This document shows, piece by piece, positions 12,121 through 23,370 of a DNA stretch of 64,000 nt. The stretch lies in contig HG738137.1 in NCBI GenBank assembly GCA_000499405.2, positions 17,444,581 to 17,508,580 of the forward strand, read 5' to 3'. The translations under genes were made by a program, and so were the position numbers. Positions within the stretch are counted from its first letter, which is position 1; each line of letters starts with the position of its first letter. The stretch comes from Onchocerca volvulus. Its lineage: Eukaryota > Nematoda > Chromadorea > Rhabditida > Onchocercidae. The notes under the pieces were generated by a model. That model ran no database searches. It had not been told where the DNA came from and saw only the letters and a list, made by a program, of their open reading frames with translations.

Positions 12121-13977
12121 GTGATCGTTAAATATTTTTTGATGCAAACTTGACTTTCGAAAAATTATAAGTTACTCTTTCATTCAATTATTAAAATCAT
12201 AATCATCAACTGCTTTGTATAGTTCATTTTACGTTGTACATCACAATTTGATCGAAAAATGATTCGTTATTTGTGCATGAAACAACAGACAACAATTTCT
12301 TGTTTCCATAAATTCTTCGTGAAACATCTATTTGTCAGTTTCTTCATTTTTCCAATATGCTGTAAACATTGAATGCCCTCTGATAATTTCTTATCTAGTT
12401 GTAAGAGAACCAGTTTGCATTTTCGAAGATCTCATATTTCTCGTCATTTTCAATATTTACATCCCATTTTAAACTGAGAAATTTTTTTTACAAAAATTTA
12501 AAGAAATGGGCGGTAAACTGATATATATATAACTATATATTGCTATATATGAATAAAGATGTGAATGTTCATTTGTTCAAAATCACCGAAAGTTCGTCAA
12601 CACTCGTCTATTCGAATGAAACGTTGTATGAAAATTTCAAATCAATCGGTAAAGAAATCGAAACGTGGGAACGAACAACGAAATAGATATAATATGTATT
12701 TATGTATAAATATTTATTTATTATTTCTCAATTTAAATAAATAAATATTGGTAAAGCATAAATTTATTCGAGATTGCTGCGTTAAAGAATACCATAGTTC
12801 AATAATGAAAAAGCGCCAATACTTTAGCATCAATCATACTTTCAGTAGGACAAAATATCGAAAGAACAAGAATAATTTTAGGATAGAATAGTGGCATAAA
12901 AGGAATTCAATGATTTCTAATTTTCAGTTCGCTCATTTTGTCATGAAAGTTTTTCGGTTTGAGAAACTGGAGAATGATTGACAGTATAGACAATTTGTTC
13001 TGTAATAACAACTTTTTTTGAAATAGTTTAATGCCATAACTACGTTACAGTACAATTTATAGATGAATATCGAAGGTACAATCGATAGTCTGAATGTTTT
13101 TTGTTTTATAGATAATAGGAGAATTTATTAATGGGGAATTTTTGGAGTTTTTGATTAGCTGAGTTGGCCTGGTTGATTTGAAGCTTTCGCGGAGATTTTA
13201 TTAGGACTAGAGAATTTCTTCTTTTGATTGAAACTGAGACAGACTGGAGTTCAGACTGAAACTAAGTTGGTACCGATCATTCATATAGTTGGAGATGTTT
13301 ACAATAATTTAAACAATACTAAAGCTCGGAGATTAAAATTTGGTCATCTGATGGTAAAAAGCTTGCAGTATTTCAAGCATTTCACATCAGACCGGAAGTT
13401 GAGAAAGCAAGACTTAATTAAAATATCCATAATATTTGATAATTCATATGATCTAAAAATGAGAATATAGAAAGGTGATTTATATGTTAAGAATTATTTC
13501 GGAATTTTATGTGATCAAAATGCAAAATTTGACTGGTGATTTATTTGTATGGGAATTTTTTTTTGTTGAAGTTTATATTTTAGAAGTTAAATCGATTTTT
13601 CCGTGATAGTTCTATAATAGAAATTACTTGAATTAATTTACTTTGTTAATACTGTAAAAATATTTCAACATAGTTCCTTGTATTTACGCAGCTCCTTCCA
13701 AGTTCGTTCACCAAAATAAACCTAAGCATTGTCTTTTGTTTTCTTCACTCACCAACAATAGTTTTTAATCTCTTTTCATCTGATTAAGTTCTTATTCAAT
13801 ATTTGTTACTTCTTGGCCATTTTGCTTTGAAAACACAAATTTTTTTGTTGAATTGAAAATTTTAAAGAGTGCAAAAGTAGTTTTACATTTACTTGTTTAC
13901 TATACCTTTGTAATCAGAGATATCTATCGCTTCGGGTATTTATAAGATTGGCGATATTTTCACAGCATTGATAGAAG
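12120..13977. repeat. Spacer upstream of SDR copy B, with empty Helitron site
   Basis: It is colinear with 1,370-1,600 and 5,610-8,415 but lacks both the BEL/Pao and the Helitron insertions. The Helitron empty site is GATAA|TAGG at 13,115/13,116. Positions 12,530-12,690 carry a decayed repeat (AATGTTCATTTGTTCAAAAT) also seen next to the Helitron 3' end (5,857) and at 60,290. The spacer ends in TTTTCACAG, 12 bp before the copy B start codon. No gene was seen. Confidence 0.65.
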
Positions 13978-16272
13978 ATGTTTTCATTGGTAATGCTATT
14001 TATTACATTACCAGTGCTGTATTTTATTTATGGTTTATTGGGCCGTAAATTGACAATTAGTGGAATTGAAAGAAAGGCGGTATTGATCACTGGATGTGGA
14101 AGCGGTGAGATTCAGCAGAAGCATTTTTGTGGCAGAAGTGATTCAGAACACTGATCAAAATGCTTGAAAATGATTTTCTTTTGATAGCTTCAAAAAAGAG
14201 AATGAAGACATACTGATTTAAAATTATAAATGATGTTATAAAAGAATGAAATAATTTTCAGGATTTGGCAGAGATTTGGTAAAACGATGCCTTGAAAATG
14301 GATTGACAGTTTTTGCAGGATGTCAGTTTGAAAGTGTAAGGTCTTAAGTACTATAAAATTTAAAAATTGTTTTCGAATAATTTGTTGGATGAAATTTGCA
14401 ATTCATCAGCTAATTCGAACTAAGTAGTACCTCTGGAAAGAAAATCATTTTCTTAATTATTGCAAAAAAATGAAAACAGCGAAGTAACAGAGAATTCTTA
14501 AAAGAAAATTTAGAACTACTCTTATTTCTCACATGATTGCAGAATATAAAAGAACTGGAAGAAAGCTATAGTTGAATTAGTCAAGGCCGATTACATGCAT
14601 TTCAAATGGATGTAACCGATGACGAAAGTGTTCGGAACTCCAGAAAAATTGTAGATGCCGTTTTAAAAGAAAAAAATCTCGGTTCGTGTTCCTGGAACAA
14701 ACATTTCAGTAGTTAATGGTTAAACAAATATTCTATTTTGCATTCGAAAAATTCATCTAAATCAAAATTTGATCAAGTGGAGTTAAGAGAATCTTACAAC
14801 GATGTTTAGCAGATCATTTTAATGTAAGCATCATTCATGAAAGAAAGTAAAAAAAGAAAAAAAAGAAAGTTTTAGAAATTTGAGAAATACTGAAAGTGAT
14901 AAAAAATATATTTGTTTGAAAATATTCTTTTTCAGTTTTTCACGCACTTGTCAATAATGCTGGTATAATAGGCACTTTTTATTACAATGATTTTTTGACT
15001 TTGGATGATTATAAAGAAGTGTGGGATGTAAATCTGTGTGGTGTAGTACGAGTAACGCAAACATTTCGAGATCTCATCAAAAAGTCCAGGTTCTAATAAT
15101 ATATATCATCTTTGCTCTTGAAAAATCATCGAATAACGACGATCAAGTGAAGAATAATTTCCCGAATTAAAATACTGATTAAAATACTGAGTTTGAATTC
15201 ATGCTAACTTTACTATTAGCTTCTAATCATGCTCGTATTCTCATTTCAATTTCTTGACATTTAAAGTGAATCGATTTACTAGATAGTATCCACTTTGTGA
15301 AATTCAATCAATTCGTACATTTAATGAACTTTTTCAAATTTAATTATTTTGTCTCAGAAAATGAGCTATAATAGTTGAACTTTCTTGCCGTATGAATCTA
15401 TTTGAAAAACAAATCTTAGAGGTCGATTGGTGATATGCAGCAGTGCTACCACATTGTTTCCGATGCCGACCCATGGTCCTTATTGTTGTTCCAAGTTTGC
15501 TGTTCAAACTTATGCCACTATTATGAGGCAAAAAGTTTATTTGATTCTTTATTCGATTTCATTTTTGACAGATTTCGAAATTTCCGATGATTATTTGGCA
15601 GATTTAGAAAATGAATTTAAGGCATGAATTGCTACCATATGGAGTAAATGTGATAGAAATTGTTCCGGGATGTTTTAAAACTGGAATATCAAACCTCGAG
15701 CCAATATTGAAAAGAAATGATACGGTATGGAACCGAGCACCGCAAAAATTGCGTGATGAGTTTGGACATGATTATAACGAGAAGGGTATTTCATAGTTTT
15801 CAAGTACCATTTAAGAACTTATGAATCACAAATAAATTTATAATTATTTTAATCTACGCATAATTAATATTTTTTAGTAAAAAAATATGTAACAGAAGTG
15901 CAATCAAAAGTAACAGCAATGGATACGACATGGGTCATCGATGCATAGTACGAAGCAATCGTTGCGAAACGGCCGAAACTTTTGTATCGAATTGGCTGGG
16001 ATACATTACTTATGTAATCATTTGATTAAATTCAACATAGAAATAAAAAATATGATTTGGTGTTAATTCGGTTATTCAAGAGACTAAAATTTAGGACTTG
16101 AAAATGATCATTTTAATTGTTTCCTGCTTGCAGATTCTATCCTTGTTCCATCCTTCCATTGCGCTTACAGCTTTACTTGATGAAAAAGATAAGAAAATCG
16201 AATGGAGCACCATTACCAGCGATAGCGACGAAGTATACGCGTTCAGGAAATCCGGAATGCAAAGTGGACTAA
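13978..16272 (+). pseudogene. SDR9C-type dehydrogenase copy B, probable pseudogene
   Basis: Exons: 13,978-14,104; 14,262-14,335; 14,543-14,681; 14,936-15,089; 15,420-15,527; 15,622-15,785; 15,878-16,013; 16,134-16,272 (347 codons in phase). It keeps TGCGSGFG, NNAG and YCCSK. Lesions are a TGA at 14,573-14,575 in exon 3, at the same codon as in copy A (TCA in C and E), and a TAG at 15,946-15,948 in exon 7 where the others read TAT or TAC. The exon 5 donor is GC (15,528-15,529) instead of GT, which can be tolerated. Exon 1 to intron 2 is almost identical to copy D, and the region around exon 3 to copies C and E, so this copy is a mosaic. With two stops it is unlikely to make a full enzyme. Confidence 0.82.
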
Positions 16273-16398
16273 AATTTCTGGTAGATTTAAAAAGAAGACA
16301 ATTTGTTTCAGAATATTTTTGCTTTTGATTGATTTCACATCCTTCATGCTTATAATTTCTCCAGTCCATTTTATTTCAAATATATGTTGACAGAAATT

Positions 16399-16435
<37 letters not shown>

Positions 16436-17976
16436 ATTCAATATAGATTTCAATTTCATTTATTCTGTTAGGAAATATAACTATCGTATGGAATAGACGT
16501 GTCGTAGAAGTAAATTATTCGTATTCACGTCGTGAGATGAATGAAATGAAATAGATGATGTTCGAAGCCATATGCAATTATCTCACCTCAATAAATTAGG
16601 CATGAACAAAATTGAAATATTCAAACAGTACCTCGAAAATTAATCGAGCTGGTAGATGAAATGAGAGCGTTCGAAATTCGCTGCCTTATAGGATCCAAAT
16701 TTTATTCTTTTTTCATGCAGTATTCATTTTTCTCTGAAGTTTTCGACATCTCAGTTCAATTCTGTACATAAGTCATAGGTCGATTCACTAGAAAAAAATT
16801 TTTGTGAATTTTTTGACTTAAATAATTTCGTTGCATTTAAATGGTTCCTTTCTATTATTTCTTTTCAAGTAAAAATATTTTAATTTTTGATTTTAAGCTT
16901 TTTCAGAGATGCTGTATTAAATTAGAAAATTATTAAGTTAATTTATTTCGACAAATTAATATAGCAAGAAATTATTTCTTAACATTCTTTGCTATTTGAG
17001 ATTTCACGTCTTTAATAATCAGCAAAATTCAGTTTTCGTTAATACAAAGTTTAATTTTTCGGGAATTGTATAGCATTTTTCTAGCGAGATTTTTTCGGAT
17101 AGATGCATTGTTTTTATGTTTCACATTTTGCGATATTTTATGGAGAAGAGATGGGCAGAACTATGAAAGGAAAAATCAGAATGATATCTGTAATGAGATT
17201 GATTTACATGCAACGATATGAGCACTGAGAAAATGACTTCTAGAAGCGCCCAAAATAAATGAAGAGAGAGGATTACAGAAAAATTAAATTTTTCGAAGCA
17301 TCAAATATATGAAATATCAAATTGCGAGCACAAGAATAAAAATAACTGTAAAATATCAGGCAAAAATTTCGTCATAGAAATTTTAGTACCATGAAATTCA
17401 ACGTATTTTTAAAAAGTGTATCATTGAATTGAATACTGAAAACATTATAGTCAGCCTTTTCTGATGATTGCAGTAAACTTTTTCGAATGACTTATTTTCC
17501 CTTTTATATTTTGTTTTATATCCTGCAGCCATGTATGCTTAAAGATTAATTATTGGCGTTTTATGAAAGAAGTTGAAAATTGAACAAAAAGAAGAATGAG
17601 CTTAATAGCTGAAAGTAAAGTTTAATTTCAAAAAGTGAATTTGAAACAAAATTTGAAATAAATGAATGATTTAGGTATGACTAACGTAACCAGAAGAAAT
17701 TTAAATTCCATTCTCATACATATTTTTTTGTTTCCAAAATTATTTATATGATTACTTCTCAACTTTCGTCCGGCTTATGCTTTAAATGAAATGATGCGTC
17801 CCAATCAATCTGATAGGAAAACTTCGGCGTTTCGTGCAAATAGTTCCGTAACAAGCATAAACAACTTTGTTACATCTTTCAACAAATCTTCAACAGTATT
17901 TTCAGTTGTAAATATTTCTGCTGAAAATTATTAATTCTCCATCGTTGTTATTACAATTAAACATAACTACAAATAA
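16273..17976. repeat. Spacer after SDR copy B with a T31 tract
   Basis: It begins with 3' flanking sequence shared with copy A. A run of 31 T lies at 16,402-16,432. About 17,100-17,420 resembles 28,560-28,880 after copy D (TTTTATGT, GGAGAA, GAACTATG-AAGGAAAAATCA). About 17,835-17,976 matches the inverted piece at 1,040-1,190. No gene was seen. Confidence 0.5.
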
Positions 17977-18490
17977 TATAGCTAAACTCAGACTCATTAT
18001 TAGAGGCAACAAAAATAATATATCTTCGTCAGAAAATTTGTTTGCTGCAACAGATTACAGATCAGGTAAATCTAAAGCATAGACACTGAATGTGTGCTCC
18101 AAATGGACCATTTTTGGTGAGCAGACTGGCATTGTGGGATGAACCAAACAACACGTTAAAATGCTAAGCACTTTGCTCGTGAGACCTCATGAAAGGGTTG
18201 CTACAGATAAAGGGATGATGATTACAGAGACTGGAAACCGTAAAGGAGTGTGTAACAATTCTTGAAAAGCATTTTCTGCAATTTACTTATTGCAAAAGAA
18301 TTTCCCTCGCTAAATTGTAGAAATGATTGAAAAAATTTGAGTTGATTGGCGAGAAATCAAATGAATGCTGCAAGTAAGGAAGAATTTGCAGCTCAATTTG
18401 TCAAGTTTCGGAAGGTCATTGACAGTTGAGGACACTATAGTTTTCAATGCATTTCATCTATTAATTTGCGATGAACAGATACTATTTTCT
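17977..18490. repeat. Conserved spacer module, copy 1 (also 24,132 and 29,858)
   Basis: About 400-500 bp starts TAGCTAAACTC, passes TCAGAAAATTTGTTTGCTGC and ACTGAATGTGTGCTCC, and ends near AATGCTGCAAGTAA. Copies at 24,132-24,620 and 29,858-30,371 are near-identical over the core even though their flanks differ. A rearranged relic lies at 1,010-1,310. Short open stretches exist but no long frame, and I do not recognise a product. Confidence 0.7.
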
Positions 18491-19206
18491 TCATCTTAAG
18501 AATCTCATATTCCTCTAAATGACGCTGCTGCATTTTATACATGTAGCTAGATTGCCTTCGATATTCATGTCTTATTTCAAACTTAGAAACTTTTTATCAG
18601 AAAAGTTTTGTTAGAAAACATAAAGTGCGCATAAAAATGATAAATGTATGATGTACACATTTATTCGAGACTGCACTGAAATAAAATATCACAGTTCAAT
18701 AATGAAAAATAATGAAAAATCGTCATTACTTCAGCATCAGCCATGAGTTTGCATCACTCAGAAAAGAAAAAAATAAAATAAAAGGACGTTGAGAATGGGA
18801 AGAATTCCGGGACAAAAAAGAATGGAAGAAGATAACTCAAAACAAATTGTAATTTCCAGTTTTTTCTAAATTGTAATTTCCAGTTTCTTTTGTATTCTCC
18901 ACTGCTCCTTCGAATTCATTCACCAGTATTTGAAATAAAATTTAAAAACATCATTTTTATCACTCTTTCGCTCATCACTGATAGTTTTCAATTTTTTCTT
19001 ATCTTATTAGGCTATAATTCAATATTGCTAATTCCTTAACCAATCTGTTTTGAAAATCTAAATTTCTTACTCAGATGAAGATTTTTATGAACAAAAAATT
19101 ATAATATCTATTTAATCAGAGATGTATGTCGTAGAAATAACTTTTGAGACCTTTGTAATTCCGGATATCTATAAATTTGGACAATTTTTTACAGCACTGA
19201 TAGAAG

Positions 19207-22200
19207 ATGTTTTCATTGGTAATGCTATTTATTACATTACCAGTGCTATATTTTATTTATGGATTATTGGGACGAAAATTGAAAATTAGTGGAATTGACA
19301 GAAAAGCGGTATTAATTACTGGATGTGGAAGCGGTGAGATTCGGCACGAACACTTTTGTGGCAGAAGAAATGATTTAGAACGTTGATTAAAATGTTTAAA
19401 ATTGATTTTGTTTCGATATCTTTAAAAAAAACAAAAGGATTGAAGGATAAATAACCTAAAATCTGAAATAATATTGCAACAGAAAGAAATAATTTTCAGG
19501 ATTTGGCAAAGAATTGGTAAAACGATGCCTTCAAAATGGATTGACAGTTTTTGCAGGATGTCAATTTAAAAGTGTAAGGATCTTAAATAATATGAACTTT
19601 GCAATTTATCAGCTAATTCGAAATAAAAAGTACATCTGTCTCATGAAAATATTTTTTTTTTCTGATTAGATCACAGAATAATTATTCAAAGAATAATAAC
19701 TTTAATGGAGACAGTCTATCGATGTCAAATAAATTAACGATAATTGATAAGAATATCATCGAAAGTCGGAATGTTCTTGACTGTTGGTAGCAGGGATATT
19801 TTTTGGGAGATTGGTTGATGATGAATATATGTTAGATGAAAAATGAAGGAGTACAACTCGTCGCGTTACCCAAATCACTTCTGCCAAAAATTCTCTACTA
19901 ATAGCAATTCTTTTTATAGTGGGCGTTTTTCACCATATTCCGAACATTGTGCACAAGTTGAAAATAGCTTTAAGAATGGAAACATTTGCATGGGAATTAG
20001 TTCCCACTATTTATTATGAAGAGAAGATTGGTAATCGTAAAAAAAGATGAGAATTACATTATATATAGTAACGATAAGAATTACATTTGATATCACTTGA
20101 GTTGCTGAATCATGTGAGAGATATTTTGAGAGATATTTTGTGAGAGATATATATAATAGTACAATACTTTGATTTTTTGAACATATTTATGCCAAATTTA
20201 TTTCTGTCTTTTCCGACACTCTGAAAGGAAAATCAGTTATTGCAGAAAAATGTAAACGGCGAAGTAACAAAGAATTCTTAAAAGAAAATTTAGAACTACT
20301 CTTATTTCTCACATGATTGCAGAATATAAAAGAACTGGAAGAAAGCTATAGTTCAATTAGTCAAGGCCGATTACATGCATTTCAAATGGATGTAACCGAT
20401 GACGAAAGTGTTCGGAACTCCAGAAAAATTGTAGATGCCGTTTTAAAAGAAAAAAATCTCGGTTCGTGTTCCTGGAACAAACATTTCAGTAGTTAATGGT
20501 TAAACAAATATTCTATTTTGCATTCGAAAATCCATCTAAATCAAAATTCGATAAAGTAGAATTCAAAGAATTTCACAGTGTATTTCATCTTATGATACTT
20601 ACGAAACTTTGTTACTGGCTTCTCATTATTTAAGCATTATTCATGCAAGAAAATAGAAAGTTATACCTGCTCGAAGATATTTTTTTTTGTTTTAGTTTTT
20701 CATGCACTTGTCAATAACGCCGGTGTACGAGGCAATCTTTTTTATGATGAATTTTTGACTTTGGATGATTATAAAGAAGTATGGGATGTGAATCTGTTTG
20801 GCGTAATACGAGTAACGCAAACATTCCGAGATCTTATCAAGAAGTCCAGGTTCTAGTAATATCTGGGTTCTCTGCTCTTGACGAATTTTAGAATAACAAC
20901 TATCAAATGAATAATTTCCAGCAAATAAATAATTTTCCAATATTAATCGAAGTTTCAACCGATGCTAACTTTACTATCAAATTCTATCTTCTCGACATTG
21001 AAACTCCAATTTTTCAACATCTAGATTTGCAAATATCTTGCTTCAATTTCTCGGCTTTAAAGTTACAAATTATCATGGAGGTTTCGAAGAAACTGATTTG
21101 CAGGACATTGTTCATTTCATGAAATTCAATCGATTTACACATTTTTTTTAAAATCTAATGTTTTGTCTTATAAGAAGAACCATAATAATTGAATTTTACT
21201 GTAGATGAATCTGTTTCCGTCCAATTTTCCTTCTGAGTTTATATCCATTACAAAATTTTCTTTATTCGAATTAGTATTTTTATTATTAAATACCTTAAAT
21301 TTCGTTCTATTTTCGTTTTTGTTTTGAAAAACTAATTTCAGAGGCCGAATAGTAATATGCAGTAGTGCTTGCACGATGTTTATAACAGTGGGCAATAGTC
21401 CGTATACCTGCGCAAAGTCTGCTGTTCAAGCTTATAGTATTGTTAATCGGTAATAAATCACCTAATTTTTTTCTTTTTTTTTTGTTTGGAATTCAATTGG
21501 TTTTTGAAATGTTCATGTGAAGTTTGGAAATGGTATAAAATTTTAAGATTAAAAACAAAGAAAAAATTTTTAGAAAATAAATTTAAGGCATGAGTTGCAA
21601 CCATTCGGAGTGGATGTAGTAGAGATTGCTCCGGCATATTTTAAAACAGAAATGGCAAATATCGAGGCAATATCAAAAGAATATGAAATGGTATGGTACC
21701 GGGCACCACAAAAACTACGTGATGAATATGGACACGATTGTATCGAGAAAGGTATTCTGTGGTGTTTTATAGAAACTTCCAAGTGCTATTCAAGAATTTA
21801 TGAATGTATAAATCACAAATAATTTTATAACCATTGTAATCTATCTATATTTAATATTTTTTAGTAAAAAAATATATGAAAGAAGTGCAACCAAAACTAA
21901 TGACAATGGATACGACATGGGTTATCGATGCTTATTACGAAGCAATTGTTGCGAAACGGCCAAAGCTTTCGTATCGAATTGGCTGGCATGCATTGCTCAT
22001 GTAATCATTTAGTAAGAAAAGTAGTGTAGATTAAACCGAAAATCTTGGTTGAGTTCAGTATATTGATATCAAACATGGTTTAGCGCTGAATCGATTTATA
22101 ATAGATTTATAATTCTAATTAAGAGACTGAAATTCAATATTTTGAAATTATCGCTTTAATTGTTGCATTCTTGCAGATTCTATCCCTTTTTCATCCTTCC

Positions 22201-22309
22201 GTTGCGACTACAACTTTATGTAGTAAAGTTTATGGTATATATGACTGGATTATCTGCAATAACGACGAAGACTGTTCGTCCAGAAAATCCGGAAAGCAAA
22301 GACGATTAA
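19207..22309 (+). CDS. SDR9C-type short-chain dehydrogenase copy C, intact
   Basis: Retinol/17-beta-hydroxysteroid dehydrogenase-like enzyme, 344 aa, expected to act on retinoid, sterol or similar lipids with NAD(P) at the ER membrane. The exact substrate cannot be read from sequence. Exons: 19,207-19,333; 19,500-19,573; 20,323-20,461; 20,696-20,849; 21,342-21,449; 21,588-21,751; 21,865-22,000; 22,177-22,309. An N-terminal hydrophobic anchor (residues about 2-21) is followed by the cofactor motif TGCGSGFG, the acidic-strand end MDVTD, NNAG, the active-site Ser of CSSA 13 residues before Tyr, and YTCAK (YxxxK), then VEIAPAYFKT. The basic, proline-flanked C-terminus ends PESKDD. Length fits the family (about 315-345). 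Intron 2 is 749 bp, against 207 bp in B and D. The exon 6 acceptor must be TTTAAG|G to keep frame. Start: first ATG, 12 bp after TTTTACAG. Exons 1-4 are identical to copy E. Confidence 0.85.
19590..20260. other. About 550 bp of extra sequence in intron 2 of copy C (also in E)
   Basis: Introns 2 of copies B and D are about 207 bp. Those of C and E are 749 bp, and the excess lies between GAAATAAAAAGTAC (19,620) and AAAATCAGTTATTGCAG (20,229). It contains GAGAGATATTTTG-type direct repeats near 20,118-20,150. I found no clear terminal repeats or reading frame. It could be a small transposon insertion or a deletion in the other copies. Confidence 0.45.
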
Positions 22310-22665
22310 AATTCTTAGCAGATCTAAACTGAAAAAAAAAATTTTCTTCTTGATTTATTGTGGATTCTTTACTCTTATAGTCTATCCAGACTAGTCTTTT
22401 CCAATATATGTTAATGGGAGTTCGTTTTTATCTTATTTCAATAAGAATTTCAAATTCATTATTTTATATGAAAAATTACCACTGTAGTAGATTATTCATA
22501 TTCACGCCATAAAACAAATAAAATGGATGATGTGTGAATGACATAATACCATATTTAATTATTAATATTGTCTGCATAATCTCAATGCTATGACAAATGA
22601 CTTAATTGCTTGCAAAATATTGAAGAACCATTCAAGTAAGACAAAAAAAAAGTTGCGAAATATTT
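22310..22665. repeat. 3' flank shared by SDR copies C and E
   Basis: Colinear with 34,172-34,563 after copy E, ending at CCATTCAAGTAAGACAAAAA in both. Beyond this point the C flank jumps to SPRYD7-intron-like sequence, whereas the E flank goes on into the true SPRYD7 upstream region. Confidence 0.7.
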
Positions 22666-22669
22666 CTCA

Positions 22670-23225
22670 ATACTTTGATCAGCTATTGAATACGTTTAGC
22701 ATTTTATTACGTAGTTGATTTTTCAATCAATTATCAAATAATATATTTAGTACTTTAATAATTAAGTGAAACATAGTAAAGGTCTTCCCAAAATATTCCT
22801 CTCTATTAGGTGATGACAAATCGTTGTGTTTGTTTAAATTAATTGTCATTAATCAAAATTTATGCAGAATTGGTTAATCGACATTGAATTAACTAATATG
22901 ATAAAGAATTGATCAGTTCAGTTTGCTACATGTTATCTTATACTTCAATAATTTCTAATGTATAATCTTTTGTTTTGGAAAAAAAAATGCAACAATGCAA
23001 GAGAGTAATAAGATATGAAGAATTTAAAAAATTTAAAAAAGTAGAGATCATGAATTATTCAATTGTGACAAAGATTTAGCGAAAGCATAAGAGATATAAC
23101 CATGTTTAGAATTGTCTGCCGCAGAAAATTGTCTTCATTTTGCAATTTTTTTCGAAATGATTATTCATTCCCATCATATTTTAATTTTTTTTTTTGGGCC
23201 GCTCTTGGTTGCTATGTCCTAAAAT
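22670..23225 (+). repeat. Duplicated fragment of SPRYD7 intron 1
   Basis: The sequence tracks 36,335-37,070, inside intron 1 of SPRYD7, in the same order and orientation. Shared stretches include CAAATAATATATTTA, TTGGTTAATCGA-ATTGAATTAACT, AAAAAAAATGCA-CAATGCA, GTAATAAG-GATGAAGAATT and CATTTTGCAATTT. SPRYD7 exon 1 and exon 2 are both absent. It is non-coding and diverged, hence older than the C/E block. Confidence 0.75.
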
Positions 23226-23370
23226 CTCTTCTTAAACATGTCAAATAATCATCTAAAATTTCAACAAATAAGCTTGTATATTGTGACAATGATATAAGCT
23301 TGAACGGCAAATTTTGAACAACAATGAGCACCATGGCAAGGAGCAGAAAACACTGACATTTGTGTTTCAG
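23226..23370 (-). pseudogene. Inverted SDR exon 5 fragment
   Basis: The minus strand of about 23,355-23,270 resembles SDR exon 5: GCTCATTGTTGTTCAAAATTT, then GCCGTTCAAGCTTATATCATTGTCA, the region of the catalytic YxxSK and AVQAY. It runs on into intron 5-like sequence (GATGATTATTTGACATGTTT) toward 23,240. No other exons adjoin it. It abuts the SPRYD7-intron fragment, so a compound rearrangement put the two together. Confidence 0.7.

Larger units (their letters stand above)
17977..21022 (+). repeat. 3.05-kb duplicated block, copy 1 (pairs with 29,858-32,903)
   Basis: The block covers the spacer, exons 1-4 of SDR copy C and part of intron 4. Every stretch I compared with 29,858-32,903 is identical and the offset stays at exactly 11,881 bp, so there are no net indels. 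Homology changes abruptly at both ends: before TAGCTAAACTCAG, and after TTTTTCAACAT at 21,022/32,903, where the two sequences go on as diverged paralogues. This pattern means a very recent duplication or gene conversion, or a collapsed or copied assembly segment. Confidence 0.9.

Noticed and set aside
16243..16437. Lys-run minus-strand frame over the T31 tract
   Set aside because: Created by the homopolymer and overlapping SDR copy B exon 8 antisense.
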